From positions 2,089,501-2,153,500 of the forward strand of contig JAZGTN010000170.1 of NCBI GenBank assembly GCA_037783415.1: a DNA stretch of 64,000 nt. Direction: 5' to 3'. Below the pieces are notes generated by a model, which did no database searches, was not told the origin of the DNA, and worked only from the letters and a program-made list of their open reading frames with translations. The position numbers and the translations under genes are program-made. Shown one piece after another: positions 12,001 through 23,200 of this stretch (position 1 is the first letter of the stretch; each line of letters begins with the position of its first letter). This stretch comes from Leptasterias polaris (lineage: Eukaryota > Echinodermata > Asteroidea > Forcipulatida > Asteriidae).

Positions 12001-15000
12001 TCTCGAGACCTACAACACTGCGTTGCTTTTGATGGATTTGAAAGAAAACAAACTTTTGCCGTTCTAACCTACGTCACACGTGAACCCGTAGAACCCCTCC
12101 TTGCAAATACATTTGAAACCATTAGGTTCCTCCTCTGACGTCATACATTCACCGTTAACGCAGGGGGACATGGAACAAGGGTTGTCTATTAGCACGTCAC
12201 AAAAGTCGCCTTGGTGAAAAGGTCCGCATTCACACCTAATAGAGAGAAAAACGAAATCAACAGACATTGAAATACCCTGCCTTAATTTATAGACCGACAA
12301 GAAGAAATAAAGTCCAGTGGGTTTGTTTTTTGTGCCAACTCAGAACATTGGTTGTGAGGTTTTGTTAAAATTGACACACAAAAAATGATAAAAATGGAAT
12401 TAGCTGTGTTATCCTCCGCACTGTCTCAGATTTACCTTTCCTGTGTATAACTCTGGTCTGTGTTTAATTTATCAAAATGTTCTAGTTACTGTCCCTTGCA
12501 AGATATCGGTGGAGATTGTCAAATTCAAACAAACAAACAGGTTCCTACACGTGTTTCATCCATAGGTTGAAACCCCACTGAGCCGGTTTGTTTCTTAGAA
12601 TGAATCGCTAAAATCTGGAAATTTAAGTTTCACCGCCAGACACTTTGAGAACTGTATACTTACTTGATACCATTCACTAAAGTAACACACGTTCCTTCTG
12701 AGCAGGGAGAGCTACGGCAAAAATCAATCTGGACGCTGCAATCATCGCCCTCGTACCCAGACTCACAAATGCACTGTCCGTTGTTGCAACGACCTTTCAT
12801 ACAATCATCCTGCAAGTGAAAACAAAGGTATTCAATGACTTCAATATACCTTTACTCTTAAACTTAGAGCACAGCAAAAACTAACAAAAGATGGTATCAA
12901 ACAAACAATCTATTATTTTAAATGAGTATGGGTTGATCATGACTGTTTGGAGCATCATGATTTCCACATTCAAGCCCTCAGAGCGGTAGGCGCCGTGCAA
13001 CTTCCAAAACTGATTTGCAATTTGTCTTTCCTGAGTTGTTTCCTTCTGCAAGCAGTCAGGCCTAAAAGTACAAAACCTAAGATGGTTTCAATTTTCAAAA
13101 CAAGTTTTACACTTACCACGCAAACACACACGAACCCATTGATTTTGTCGACACATGTCCCATACGTACAGACGGAATGGGCGCATTCATCTACGTCATT
13201 TTCACACATAGTTCCTTCGTATCCAGGTGTACATTCGCATTTGAAACCGTCTACAAGATCCAAACATGTGCCATTCAGACATGGAGAACTTTCGCATTCA
13301 TTGACATCCCATTGACACAAGTTACCGCGGTAACCTGCTTGACACCGGCAGCTGAAGTCTATGCCGCCATCCAGGCACGTTGCGTTGTTAAGGCATGGAT
13401 TATTGACACACATGTCGACACCGTCATCGCACCTAAATACAAACAACAATCTACTAATTTTCCCAGCTTTGATTCTAATATATTTGTTAGATATGAAGCT
13501 AACCTTGGCGGGATCAGAGGCTTTCCACGATTGAGATTTTAAATCTTACATGTGCACCATGTAAGTAGTAAGTAGGTTTTTATATATAGAGGGAGATGGC
13601 ACACCCTAACATTTCCCGCGTCAGAATTGACCTAGATTCAGGTCCCGTGGGGCGTGGCCCATTTCTGGGTCAGTATGATCCGGAACCTGTGTCAAAATTG
13701 CCCAACGAATTCATCATTCTAGTCAAATCACTTCTCTCTCTTTTCGGTTGTTTTTTTGTTTGTTGTTTTTTGGGGGTGGGCTGGCCAGGCCCAACGGGAT
13801 ACGGACTCCAAGTTGTTTTAGAGTGCACCCATGCCAAATGTACCCCTGAAAACGGCCGATTGATATTTTACTCAATGGTTTAAGCATGTGTGTACTGTTG
13901 TACTCTGTACAAGTCGTCGCCGAGAGTTGTATTAAGTCGACGTATAATAAGCAAGTGCATTCAGTTCCCAACCAGCTTAGTTACCGGTGCTACTTCTTAC
14001 CTATAGCCATTGAATACGTCAATGCACGTTTCGTTGTCGAAGCAAGGAGAGCTCGCACACTCATCGACCTCAATATCACACAAGATGCCTTGGTATCCAG
14101 CTGGGCACAGACAGACAAAGCTAGCAACTTGATCGACACAAGTTGAATGATTCCTGCATGGGGAGCTTAGACACTCATCCGTGTCCGTCCCGCAGTTTGT
14201 TCCCTCGTACCCATCCTGACAAATGCATCTAATACGGGAAAAAATCATTTCATGCAGTATTTGTATTCCCCGAAAAATAGAACGTTTAATTGTTGCAAAC
14301 ATAGCTAATACTTTAAGCTTCTAAGGAGTGCATTAAATCAATACAAGTGCCATCACAGGAATTGTTCTTTCTAAAAAGTTCCATGTGTTTTGATGGTGAT
14401 GATATCCGAAGGGTAAGTAAGTTGTGCTCAATAACCATAACAGGTACACGCCTACCTGTAATTAGCTAGGAGGTCATGACACGTGGAGTTGTGCATACAT
14501 GGCCGACTGATGCACTCGTCAGTCTCTACGTCACACATGACGCCTTCAAAGCCCGTCTGACACAGACAGTGAAACCCATCTATTCTATCCACACACGTGC
14601 CGTTGTTTGCACACGTCCGGTTGGCACAGAAGTCAATATCAACCTTAGGAATACAAACGGAATGGTTATTCATTTAATGTACAGTTTGATCCAGGTGTCG
14701 GCATTTTTCTAATGGATTTAGGTCACAACCCACCTCGCAAAGATCGCCGAAGTACCCCTCAGAACAAATGCACTCGAAGTAACCAACGTGATCTAAGCAT
14801 GTGGCGTTATGTCGGCACGGTCCTGAAGCACATTCGTTCACTTCGTCTTGACATAATGTCCCCGCGAAACCAAGACTGCAGTGACACACAAATCCATTCA
14901 CCATGTCATCACAGGTTGAGTTGCCACCACAAGGATCAGATAGGCATTCATCAAGTTCTGTCTCGCATAAACCTCCATCAAACCCAGCCGGACATGTGCA

Positions 15001-18000
15001 GTTAAACATACCCAATTGACTGTCAGTACAGTTCCCGCCGTTTTGGCATGGTCCGCTAGCACACTCGTCCGTATCGACACCACATAATTCTCCCTCGAAC
15101 CCCAGGGCGCATGTACAGGAGAAGTTCCCAATGAGATCATTACACGTTGACCCATTCAGACATGGGTTATCTGCGCAGTCGTCTCTCTCACACAACTCAT
15201 CGACGTAGATGTAGTCGGGATCGCAAGTGCAGTTAAAGAACACAATGAAGTCATTACAGGTGCCGTTATTAATGCACGGATTGATCTCGCAATAATGCAA
15301 AACGACTTTGCACAGTTCGCCTGTAATACACCCCAAAAAGAAAGGAAAATGGTAAGTTGTATATAGGATGATTTTGAAGCCACGGTTTGGGCCTAAGCCT
15401 CAACAAAATTAAGGTAAATCATTCAACTCTTGCCTTTTGCTGATTATTTTTGTTTCAATCTGTAAATCTACATGCTAACTGAAGGACTGGGTGTAAAGAC
15501 CACGTTCTTACAAGAAAATGAGATTGATTTAATAATCTAAAGCACTGGCTCTACTAAAAGAAACATTTATATTATTGTCCCATTGAAAAGAGTGTTGACC
15601 TATGTTGTACAATTTGAACTTTTTGGACAGAAAGCATGACTTGAGAGGCACACTATTCAAAGATAAATAAACCAAACCTTGCCAGCCAGGTTTGCAGATC
15701 TTAGCCCCTGTAGTCTGGTCACACGTGTAATGCCCATATTCGTCATCCCGTGGAGAACAGTACACGCCGCAGTCCGAGTTGTAATAGTTATTGTTACACT
15801 TAACCTTCACCTGGAATGTGAATCTGTATTTAAACAGAAAGTCAGAATACCAATGAAGGGATCAATTTCAAAATTAAAACACTTTTACCTTAAAGCCAGT
15901 AACTAATCTATGAAACCACACTATCTCTGTTGGAGATGCAAGACAGAGAGAAGTAATCTGCGACGTCTTTATTGTTGAAAATGCACTATAAATGTAAACT
16001 CATGCCCTTACAAATGTGGGACAAAAGAGAAGCTCGTGGAGTCAAGAGAGACAAGAAAGTGAGCACTATGAGACACTATTTTCACTCTTTATGAAAAGGA
16101 GCAAATGCAAGGTTATGTAAATTTATGCTGTTAAAAACGTTTGGTTCCAAACTAAAACATCCGATGCTTAATAAGGGGCATGCTGTACCCTCCATCGTGT
16201 CTTCATTGGGTGCTTGAAATCTCAGGAATTCTAGGTAGAGGATTTTTTCTTGGGAGGGTGAGGGGGGGGGGGGGGGGGTACTACAACTGTACAAGAGGAA
16301 AATAGTGCGTTAAAGTGTGGGCACATGATGGGGGATACCCCCTGCCCCCCTATCGGGCTTGGTATAAACTAGTTTACTGTGTGTGCGTTCCCATTGCGTA
16401 TTCTGTCCATTGGGCACTAGACTGCGAAACAGCTGCACTTTGTACGATGTTCAAGAAATCCTCATCAACTAAATCATCACCGTTGCCATCGTCATCCCAA
16501 ACTTGTAATTTTACTCGCATTCCTCCCTGGATAGAGAAAGGTTACGAAGAAAAGGTTTACGAGATCATTTTGAAAACAAAACATTCATTTAACACCAAAG
16601 TGATGTTATCGTTATATCAATAATTAGTTTAGAGTAAATATTTTGCACTTAACACTGTAACCAGTGTTTCTCTTCACATGATTTCGACAATTATGTTAAT
16701 AAGACTATTTGAATGTTCTTGTTTAGACTAAAATACTATAAACGTGTTCTAACCTGCCATCTGAAGACGCTAATGGTCAGTGGGTTTGGGATGTTGTTTG
16801 GTATTATGGCGGGAAAGTTGAACTCATCGTTATTTGCGTAAACAACATCTGTCTGGATATCCCGTATGCCACAATCGCTGAAATCGTTAGATCTGTACAG
16901 TTGTGGAACGCAATAAATTGTAATAATTACGATACAAATAATGTAAATTCATATTGCCCGTATCCCCAGAAAACGACCAAGGCGCCTACTCAAAAATAAA
17001 AAACTTAGGCCTATTAAGAAGAACAACTAGACAGTAGGCCTACATGCTTTGTTGCCCTTCGTGAAACCGCTCAAATTTTGTTTATTCGTCTCTACTGTAC
17101 TGCAAGTGTCAGCTGATTTTTCTCCCAAAACAATGCAGGACATGGATGATCAAAATCTTTGTTAAATTTAGGTGTGCTTTTCCTGCATGCCTGTTCAATT
17201 GCATGACAAATAAACGACTTTTTTCAGAGCCAGTACTTTAACGAAAATATATTCTTGCATTATCAGTTATATACTCTCTCGACCGTTCAAAGCCTAATGT
17301 AGAACAAATCGTTACCCCGGGATGTCGTCATCTAGGCAAATCCTGAAGTAGTTATCGCAGGATGCACAGCTGCCCCATCCAAAGTCGCAACAGCCTCCGT
17401 CAAACTCAGAGTGGTCGGTGTTACTGAATCTTCGGAATTGGAATGAGATTGCAGCACTTGACCTCACAGCAACACATACCTACGTTAGTCCATGCAACAA
17501 AACATGACTTTATCAAACATGCCCGTAGAATGGTATGATATTTCTGAGGGGTTTGTTTCTGTTGAAAATTGGACTCGCTAAATAGGATTCACAGAGCAGA
17601 CAAGATAGTCGCAGACAGTGTTCATGTTTTATGTGATCAGCCATAACTCATGAAATAACAATGCCGTGAAAATCTGGGCTTAATCCATCGTGTGAGTCGG
17701 GAGAAAATAGTGAAAAACAAATTTGTCAGCATGTAAACACATTGTCCTTAATTTTGGTTGTAACAACCGAAATCCGCTGTTGCGCTTGCTGTTGTTGTGT
17801 TGGGTTTTGGGGTGTGTTTTTTCAAAAAACAGTTAGCTTTCAGAATGAAACTAAAATATCAATGTTTTTCCCCTTAATACCGATCCTGTATAATATCTTC
17901 GAAAATAACTGGGTTAAAATGTTATATACTAAAATCCATAAACGTTTGTGGTCAATCTTCATAAGCCACCACAAAAACGACATGTGTTGTAAATGACGTG

Positions 18001-18954
18001 TTAATAATTTGAAGACAGTGGAACTCGCTTGTCCTCCGTAGATTAAACAGTTTCTTCAGTCCGAACTCACTGATACCTCCTCCCCAATCCTACCGGGGTG
18101 AGCAATGAACCGGTACGAAAGAATCCAAAGTCGTACAATTGTCATCCGTTTGAAACTGATGCAAAATACTAAATAAGTTCATGAGCCTTCGTCCTTCCTC
18201 TTACTAAAATATTGAAAATATAAATGTTCACAGATTTGCACATAACGTACATGGTATAAAGATGGTCATGGTGAAAAACTTCCCTAAAAACATTTTTTTC
18301 TTAAAATACTATTTTTTAAGGAAATGAGTAAAACAAATAGTCTTTACCACTGGTGATAAAAGACCGATTTAGTTTAAACTTCATAGGTTTGTTAATTCAT
18401 TATATGTGTGGATACTGGTCTTTGACAATTACCAATGTTGTACATTGTCTTTAAATGGAAAAACTAATTCATCGTTTTCCAAAACAATTGATGATTGAAG
18501 CTTTGTATGGTGGGAAAAATAAGAAGCAAGTAGAACTAGTAAACTTGTGGCTCTTTTCAGAGCCATGACACTCCTCCCAAAAGAGATTTACGCATGATTA
18601 TAGTTACTTCTTACTTTTTAAGACGTAGAAAAACAAACGTATGTTTTGCTATAATACCATGTAATTCAATCTGTATTGATAGTAGCGTACACTGTTAAGC
18701 TTACATCGAAGTAAAACGTTTTCGTCAATTTTGTTTTAATGATTTGGGAAGAAAAGTGTTAAATTGTTTTAAGAGGTTATCCAAATCTGCTCTTCAAAAG
18801 GATGCGTGAGACTGCAGTGTGAGTTCATTAGTCAGATGTGTTATACAACATATGCCAGGTCGCATTGTTGAGTATTTACTAAAACAATTACTATTATAAT
18901 GTGACTTACTTGCATGAATATCAACAAAAATGAAACAAACTTGAAGGAGTCCAT
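8850..18954 (-). CDS. Gene 2: DSL-EGF-SEA-like type I membrane protein, complete
   Basis: Exons, N- to C-terminal: 18954..18910, 17479..17316, 16892..16754, 16526..16378, 15823..15678, 15320..14734, 14643..14456, 14228..14001, 13432..13117, 12809..12664, 12235..12069, 11746..11569, 11326..11155, 10412..10318, 9099..8850. Total 2970 nt, 989 residues, one frame throughout. Signal peptide 1-20; MNNL/C2-like 16-165; DSL about 170-214; about 15 EGF modules 215-758; SEA-like 759-875; transmembrane about 880-902; tail to 989. Known: MNNL plus DSL is the Notch-ligand receptor-binding head; binding here is inferred. Compared with gene 3 it lacks the two single-EGF exons after DSL. It diverges from gene 3 across 1.2 kb and resembles it closely in the N-terminal exons. 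Confidence 0.88.
10138..10200 (+). repeat. SINE 3'-end fragment
   Basis: CGCATTGAGACGTTATTGT and GCTATATAAGAACT match the 3' part of the SINE at 39.4 kb. It lies in the gene 2 intron between the transmembrane and tail exons. Confidence 0.65.
10318..10412 (-). CDS. Gene 2 transmembrane exon
   Basis: Encodes HWYVFLLATVGIVSSIAVGI then LIRRKRR. One helix with a strong basic stop-transfer. Acceptor ACAG, donor GTATGT. Confidence 0.9.
10413..11154. other. Gene 2 intron, nothing recognised
   Basis: About 740 bp. Short open frames have no recognisable product and no gene-like support. Confidence 0.5.
11155..11746 (-). CDS. Gene 2 SEA-like exons 11746..11569 and 11326..11155
   Basis: First exon: VYGCVIFFDVILKD, helix RAFQKNMASLLGIL, strand IQVEVVKIEEYV. 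Second: LVTFVAWSSAEYL, helix-like TVEQKVSNA, GYDVYTGKA. Same strand/helix order and exon cut as in genes 1, 3 and 4. Confidence 0.85.
12069..14643 (-). CDS. Gene 2 EGF exons (five) downstream of the 5-EGF exon
   Basis: Exons 14643..14456, 14228..14001, 13432..13117, 12809..12664, 12235..12069. EGF modules begin VDIDFC, ETDEC, DTDEC, EVDEC, DVNEC, DVDEC, then the membrane-proximal set ([27 protein letters not shown]). The module beginning [10 protein letters not shown] loses its fifth and sixth cysteines at the 14001/13432 junction, as does the equivalent module of gene 4. CANNGTC fits the O-fucose consensus C-x4-T-C. Confidence 0.85.
12236..12663. other. Gene 2 intron, nothing recognised
   Basis: 428-bp intron, no repeat or coding sequence recognised. 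Confidence 0.5.
13590..13720. repeat. Dispersed repeat fragment, GGGTCAG-rich
   Basis: Shares the motif series CCCGTGGGG, CCATTTC, GGGTCAGT and ATCCGG/ACCCGG with 57235..57430, and weaker parts with 9315..9440. It lies in the gene 2 intron between 13433 and 14000. Mobile origin is inferred. Confidence 0.5.
14734..15320 (-). CDS. Gene 2 five-EGF exon
   Basis: 587 bp, five EGF modules. Homologous to the 584-bp exon at 26291..26874 of gene 3: both contain CND-F-FFNCTC and a tyrosine-rich VYLNELCE/IYVDELCE variant. Several O-fucose-type C-x4-[ST]-C sites are visible (CINNGTC, CLNGSTC). Confidence 0.9.
15678..15823 (-). CDS. Gene 2 DSL domain exon
   Basis: 146 bp, phase 2 in and phase 1 out. Contains CNNNYYNSDCGVYC, then SPRDDEYGHYTC, then KICKPGWQG. 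This is the full DSL signature (YY, RDD, GHY, six cysteines, GW-G) known as the Notch-contacting module of Delta and Jagged. A near-identical exon lies in gene 3 at 24524. Confidence 0.95.
15824..16377. other. Gene 2 intron between C2 and DSL exons
   Basis: Holds a block at 16186..16250 conserved in the equivalent gene 3 intron, and a 17-base G run at 16262..16278 followed by sequence shared with 44028..44100. Confidence 0.7.
16186..16250 (-). other. Non-coding block conserved with gene 3 intron
   Basis: On the minus strand it reads AATTCCTGAGATTTCAAG and CAATGAAGACACGATGG. On the plus strand, 24335..24392 of gene 3 reads AATTCCTGAGATTCCAAG and CAATGAAGACACAATGG. Same intron position (between C2 and DSL exons) and same orientation relative to the gene. 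Confidence 0.7.
16378..16526 (-). CDS. Gene 2 C2-like exon
   Basis: Encodes GGMRVKLQVWDDDGNGDDL, then VDEDFLN and SSAQWTEYAMGTHT. The V-x-V-W-D-x-D acidic series resembles the C2-type part of Notch-ligand N-termini. Nearly identical to the gene 3 exon at 23491. Confidence 0.88.
16754..17479 (-). CDS. Gene 2 MNNL exons 17479..17316 and 16892..16754
   Basis: First exon: SFQFRRFSN, GGCCDFGWGSCASC, DNYFRICLDDDIPG, matching the MNNL pattern (cysteine-rich, ending F-x-[IV]-C-L). Second: SNDFSDCGIRDIQ, NNDEFNFPAIIP. Acceptor TACGTAG, donors GTAACG and GTTAGA. Confidence 0.85.
18190..18456. repeat. Interspersed repeat family A, copy in gene 2 intron 1
   Basis: Contains AATGTTCACAGATTTGCACA, TGGTATAAAGATGGTCATGG and TTACCAATGTTGTACATTG, shared with copies at 46.7, 61.7 and 63.9 kb. 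Gene 2 intron 1 (17480..18909) has no other recognised feature. Confidence 0.7.
18910..18954 (-). CDS. Gene 2 first coding exon, signal peptide
   Basis: Fifteen codons, MDSFKFVSFLLIFMQ, then donor GTAAGT. Hydrophobic core typical of a signal peptide, completed by VCVAV of the next exon. Same length as the first exon of gene 3 counted from its second ATG. Confidence 0.85.
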
Positions 18955-20191
18955 CGTAGACGAAACCACCCGGGCACCAAGGACAACGATGTATGTAACT
19001 CGGAGGTACCAGCAACATAAAATGTTCGGAAAACTATACAATTGTTTCTCTCGAAGTTCAAAACTTGCCAAAAGCTATAAAATTTGTGAAGATTATTATT
19101 TATTCGGTGCCTGTGTTTTGTTTCTATAGATAAGAGGGTTTAACAAGGTATGCACCAAACACTTTGAGGACGCGTTTGTTGTTGAAACCTCTAGAAAGTT
19201 GTATTTTTTTATTTCTTTATTGGCGTTAAGTAGCAGTGAATACTTGAGGTCAATGGTGCTTGTCATGACTTTTACAAACAAGTTTACAACAATTGAAACA
19301 GTGACTTCACTGAGAAAATTGATTCATTGTTTTCCTTTGTTGGATTCTTGCAAGTATTTCGTAATTCGTTTGCATTGCTTCAGGGGAATGTTGTGCATAG
19401 AGTGCTATCAAATGCCAATGTAACGAAAATATTCTCGCAATTGACTGCATGTTGATTTTCTGAATCCCAAGTTAGCTAGCAATCATTACAGGTCTTGTAT
19501 TTTTATTATTATTATTAAAACGCAAAATGTTGCAAAACTTATATTATTTCGTTTCGCTGTTCTTGTTCTTCAAGCCCTTCTTGGTCTCGAAGTTGTAAAA
19601 TAACCCCATGCTTTATAATGTGCTTGGGTTCCACCCATTTTGCCTTAGAAAGGGTGGTTCGAAACAAATAATTACACGAAACGATAACATTTATTTTGTA
19701 TAACATGTTTGTAAAAGTCTTTCGCAGTGGTAAAAAGTTTGCAACATTTTTTTATTTTATTTTTTTCATTTTTAGGAGGAAAATTGAAACTGCGGAGATG
19801 ATTGAAACAAAATGCCCCGGTCAAAGTTTCCATAACCTCAGAAGAGTAAGGCTATAAATGTCAAACCCTTCATGATAAATAGCTGACTTTCATGATGTTA
19901 GAATACTTCAATAGTCTATAAAACTCAATTTATATTGATAAAGAATATATGTTTATGAGAGCCTTTACTGCTTCAAGTAGCAATAAAATTTCCCCTGGTC
20001 CACGGTTTTGAACCCCCTTGAAAACTATATGATGAATCGATTACCTTTGTCGAGATCTGATCAGCAAAAGTATCAAGCTTCTGTGTGATATTAAAATTAA
20101 ATCTTATTATTTCATTGTTGTTTTTATGAAGCGGTTTTTCTGGTCTGGTGGCTCATAACCAACGATGACGATTACCCCGAATAACTGGAAG
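18955..20191. promoter_or_regulatory. Divergent intergenic region of genes 2 and 3
   Basis: 1.24 kb between two oppositely facing start codons, so it must hold both 5' UTRs and probably both core promoters. AT-rich. I see no convincing paired core elements; TATAAAA-like strings occur (19076) but not at a supported distance. Confidence 0.5.
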
Positions 20192-20236
20192 ATGTCTTTC
20201 TCCCCAGTGTTGTTGTTTTTGTGGATTTTTGTACAG
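20192..20236 (+). CDS. Gene 3 first coding exon, signal peptide
   Basis: MSFSPVLLFLWIFVQ then donor GTTAGT. Aligns residue for residue in length with gene 2 exon 1. An ATG nine codons upstream (20165) would add MTITPNNWK. Confidence 0.75.
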
Positions 20237-23200
20237 GTTAGTTTGTATACTTTGTTGGTTGTTGTTATGTTGTTGTTGTTTGTGTTGTTGCTGTTGTTGT
20301 TGGGTTTGGTCTTCAACTTGTTTAGGCGTTTTTCCGTCATAAATTTGTTCGAATTGATCAATCTGGAAAAAAATTTAATTGGTATTAACTGCCACTGTTT
20401 TCACAAGAACGTCGTATCCATCCACGTATAGCGAGGTGACTGCAGTCGACTGCGGGTACCAACCACATCTCTCTGAACACTGCATTCGCGAACTGACACC
20501 AACCCTCAGAAATCTGAGAAACAATTCATGCACGAATCGTTTCTCAGATTCAAATATTTTGGGGTGAAAAATGATTCAAACCATTATTACTTCGAAGGGA
20601 GTTCTTTCTTAAAACAATGTTTAATATCAACAGATGCAGCAATGCTTCTCACCAAGTAAGTTGTTATGGTCATTAATTTATGGAGTAGTTGCCAATCTAT
20701 GACCCTATTTTTAAATTGAAAAGCACAAAATGTGCCGTGCATTGCGGTGATTATTTAGATGTTTTTTATATATTTTTGTTAAGGTATGTTCCCCTGTGCG
20801 AGCAAGTGCCAGAGTGGAATTTCGATTCAAGAGTTACAGTAATCCAAGTAGCAATGACATGAACGGAGATTGCTGCGAACCCGGTTATAGCTGCCTGCCG
20901 TGTGATAACTACTTCATCATCTGTCTCGATGGTGACATTCCGGGGTGAGGTTTCTGCCAGTCGGCTATTGATTCCTGCATCAAGAACGACGTTTTTTGGT
21001 ATACGTTACGTATACCAAAAAGTGTAGTTATTGGAAACAGCTATAGGTTTTCCGGCCACTTTCAACAAAACTATAAGTCCAATTTAACAACTGGCTTATT
21101 CGATTTCGTTTCAAAGATAATGCTCCGTTGAAGTGGGCCTTGACCTAACCAGACAATTTCATCATGGGTGGCGGGGGGGGGGGGGGGGGGATCAAGTAGG
21201 TGCAAAGACATATTTTAGGGGGCTTTCGAACCATTCATTGTGGGGGTGTTTGTTTGGGGGTTTCTTCTCAAATGGGGGAGAAGGGGCAAAGGTTCTGAGC
21301 GTATATGGGGGCTCCGCTGCATGTCCTTTCCAGTTATTGTTTTAAATTATTGCCTTCCTTTGTGGTTGTATATTTTTACTGTTTAATCTTTTTGTTTCTA
21401 TTAGTGCCTAGTGCACATTTAGTGTTTTTTCGTTTTGTCTGCTTGTATGACTTCTTTTCTTTTTTTCTCTTTGACTTGATGTACAAAATATCTGCAATTC
21501 AGCCCCTGGCTGTCATGTGACATTTTTTTGAATAATCCAGCTATGCATGAATGAATGAATGCATGATCAGCAATCAACAGTCAAAAGGACTAATTCAACA
21601 GTTTGGCATTCACTGGTCAATTAATAAGGTAATTCAAATTCATTAGGTCACAAACATAAATTAGTTTGTAAAAGCCAACAGCAATATTCTGGTCAACCAT
21701 TCAGTGTTATCAGTTGTAAATAGGTTGTGGAAATTTAACCGGAAAGTAGTGAAAACGTAGTCTAGGTTTTCACAATCGCAATGTTTGATTTGTTTTTTGT
21801 TTTCAATATTGTTTTATTGTTTCGTCTTTCAATGTAGGTCCAATAACATCAACGACTGCAGTATACGATCTATACAGACTGCCGTTGTGTTTGAGAACAA
21901 TGACGAGTTCGACTTCCCTAACTTGATACCCACAAACATACGAAACCCGAAGCTTTTCAGTATCTCAACGTGGCAGGTAGGAACGAAGACGAATGCGTTT
22001 ATATAATTGTAGTGAACAGTTTTGGTAGCAAATAATATGAAGTCGCAAGATGGGAACGTGGAGCTCTATTTATTGTTGGAACGTGGAAATACGCATTGGC
22101 GCCATTTCAGCAAGCAAATATTTTGATTGATAGCAATGTTCATTGTCTGCACTGAACTGTTGTTGCATCATAAAGAGTTGCTTGCCGAAATGGCGTTCAG
22201 TGCACATTTCTCCTTTCCGCGAGAGGTTCTCATCTTGCACCTCCGGCGCTCTACATAAGCTTGGGTTGGCAGCGTTCGAAATGTGAAACCATCGACAGGT
22301 TTTCAAACTTTAGTGAGAAGTCAGCGATAGTTCCAATAACTGTGACGAACGTCCATGCCAGAACAATGCAGTCATCTCTTCGAAGGAAAATGGTGACAGA
22401 AAATGCTGACATTCATTTTTAAAGGAGTCAAACATGACATAGCTAATTTACTAAAACACAACATCTTATTTTAAAAGGTATCTCACATGGGGCATGAAAT
22501 GTTTCTTGGATACAAACAAACAATGCTCTTTCAAAAAACAAGGCAGGACGGTCGGTCGTCAATCGTTTTCGAGATCTTTTTAGTCTGGCCTCTTTTTGTC
22601 CCTGTCTCAGAACGGTGGTCTCTCTCTCTGTGGTTTTGCCACCCGGACTTCCTGGTCTAGGTTACCGAACTGACAGTATGCTAGTTTTACCCTAGCTTTG
22701 CAATAGTTGTTGTAATTTCCCTAGGAAGTTATTCATCGTGCGAAAATGGGTCAGATTTTTCAAACATTGCTTCAGTATAAAGTTGTAAGTATTTACCCCC
22801 CCCCCCCTTGCACGCACATCAAGTGCGGCGACTGTGCCAAGTTCATGATTTTGAGAGTCAACAGGTAAAGTGTGTAAACACCACGTCGCCTAAAATTCGC
22901 ACTTCACTGTACAACACACATGGCCATTGACTCCCAAAATGACATAACCAATATTATTGTGATGATGAGGTCATGTGAATTAAGTAAAATGATCCATTTC
23001 ACGACGCGCAGCGCAATTTCAAACGCGTCTATCCTGTCCGCCATTTTGGGTTCAAAATGTGTACACAAATGAATTGACTCCCCAAATTGCAGAAATGATA
23101 GACGTGTATTGTGTAGGAGTGCGTTCCTTGTCGTGCAAGGACTTTTCGGCATTCCGGCCATATTGTCCCCTCAACGTCGCACTCGGCTACTGTCCTGCTA

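Noticed and set aside
20165..20191. Upstream ATG as the gene 3 start
   Set aside because: Possible, but the second ATG gives a signal peptide equal in length to gene 2 and more typical; kept only as an alternative.
20107..20361. Asn/Thr-rich minus-strand frame
   Set aside because: Reverse complement of a GTT-rich stretch spanning the gene 3 signal-peptide exon and intron start.
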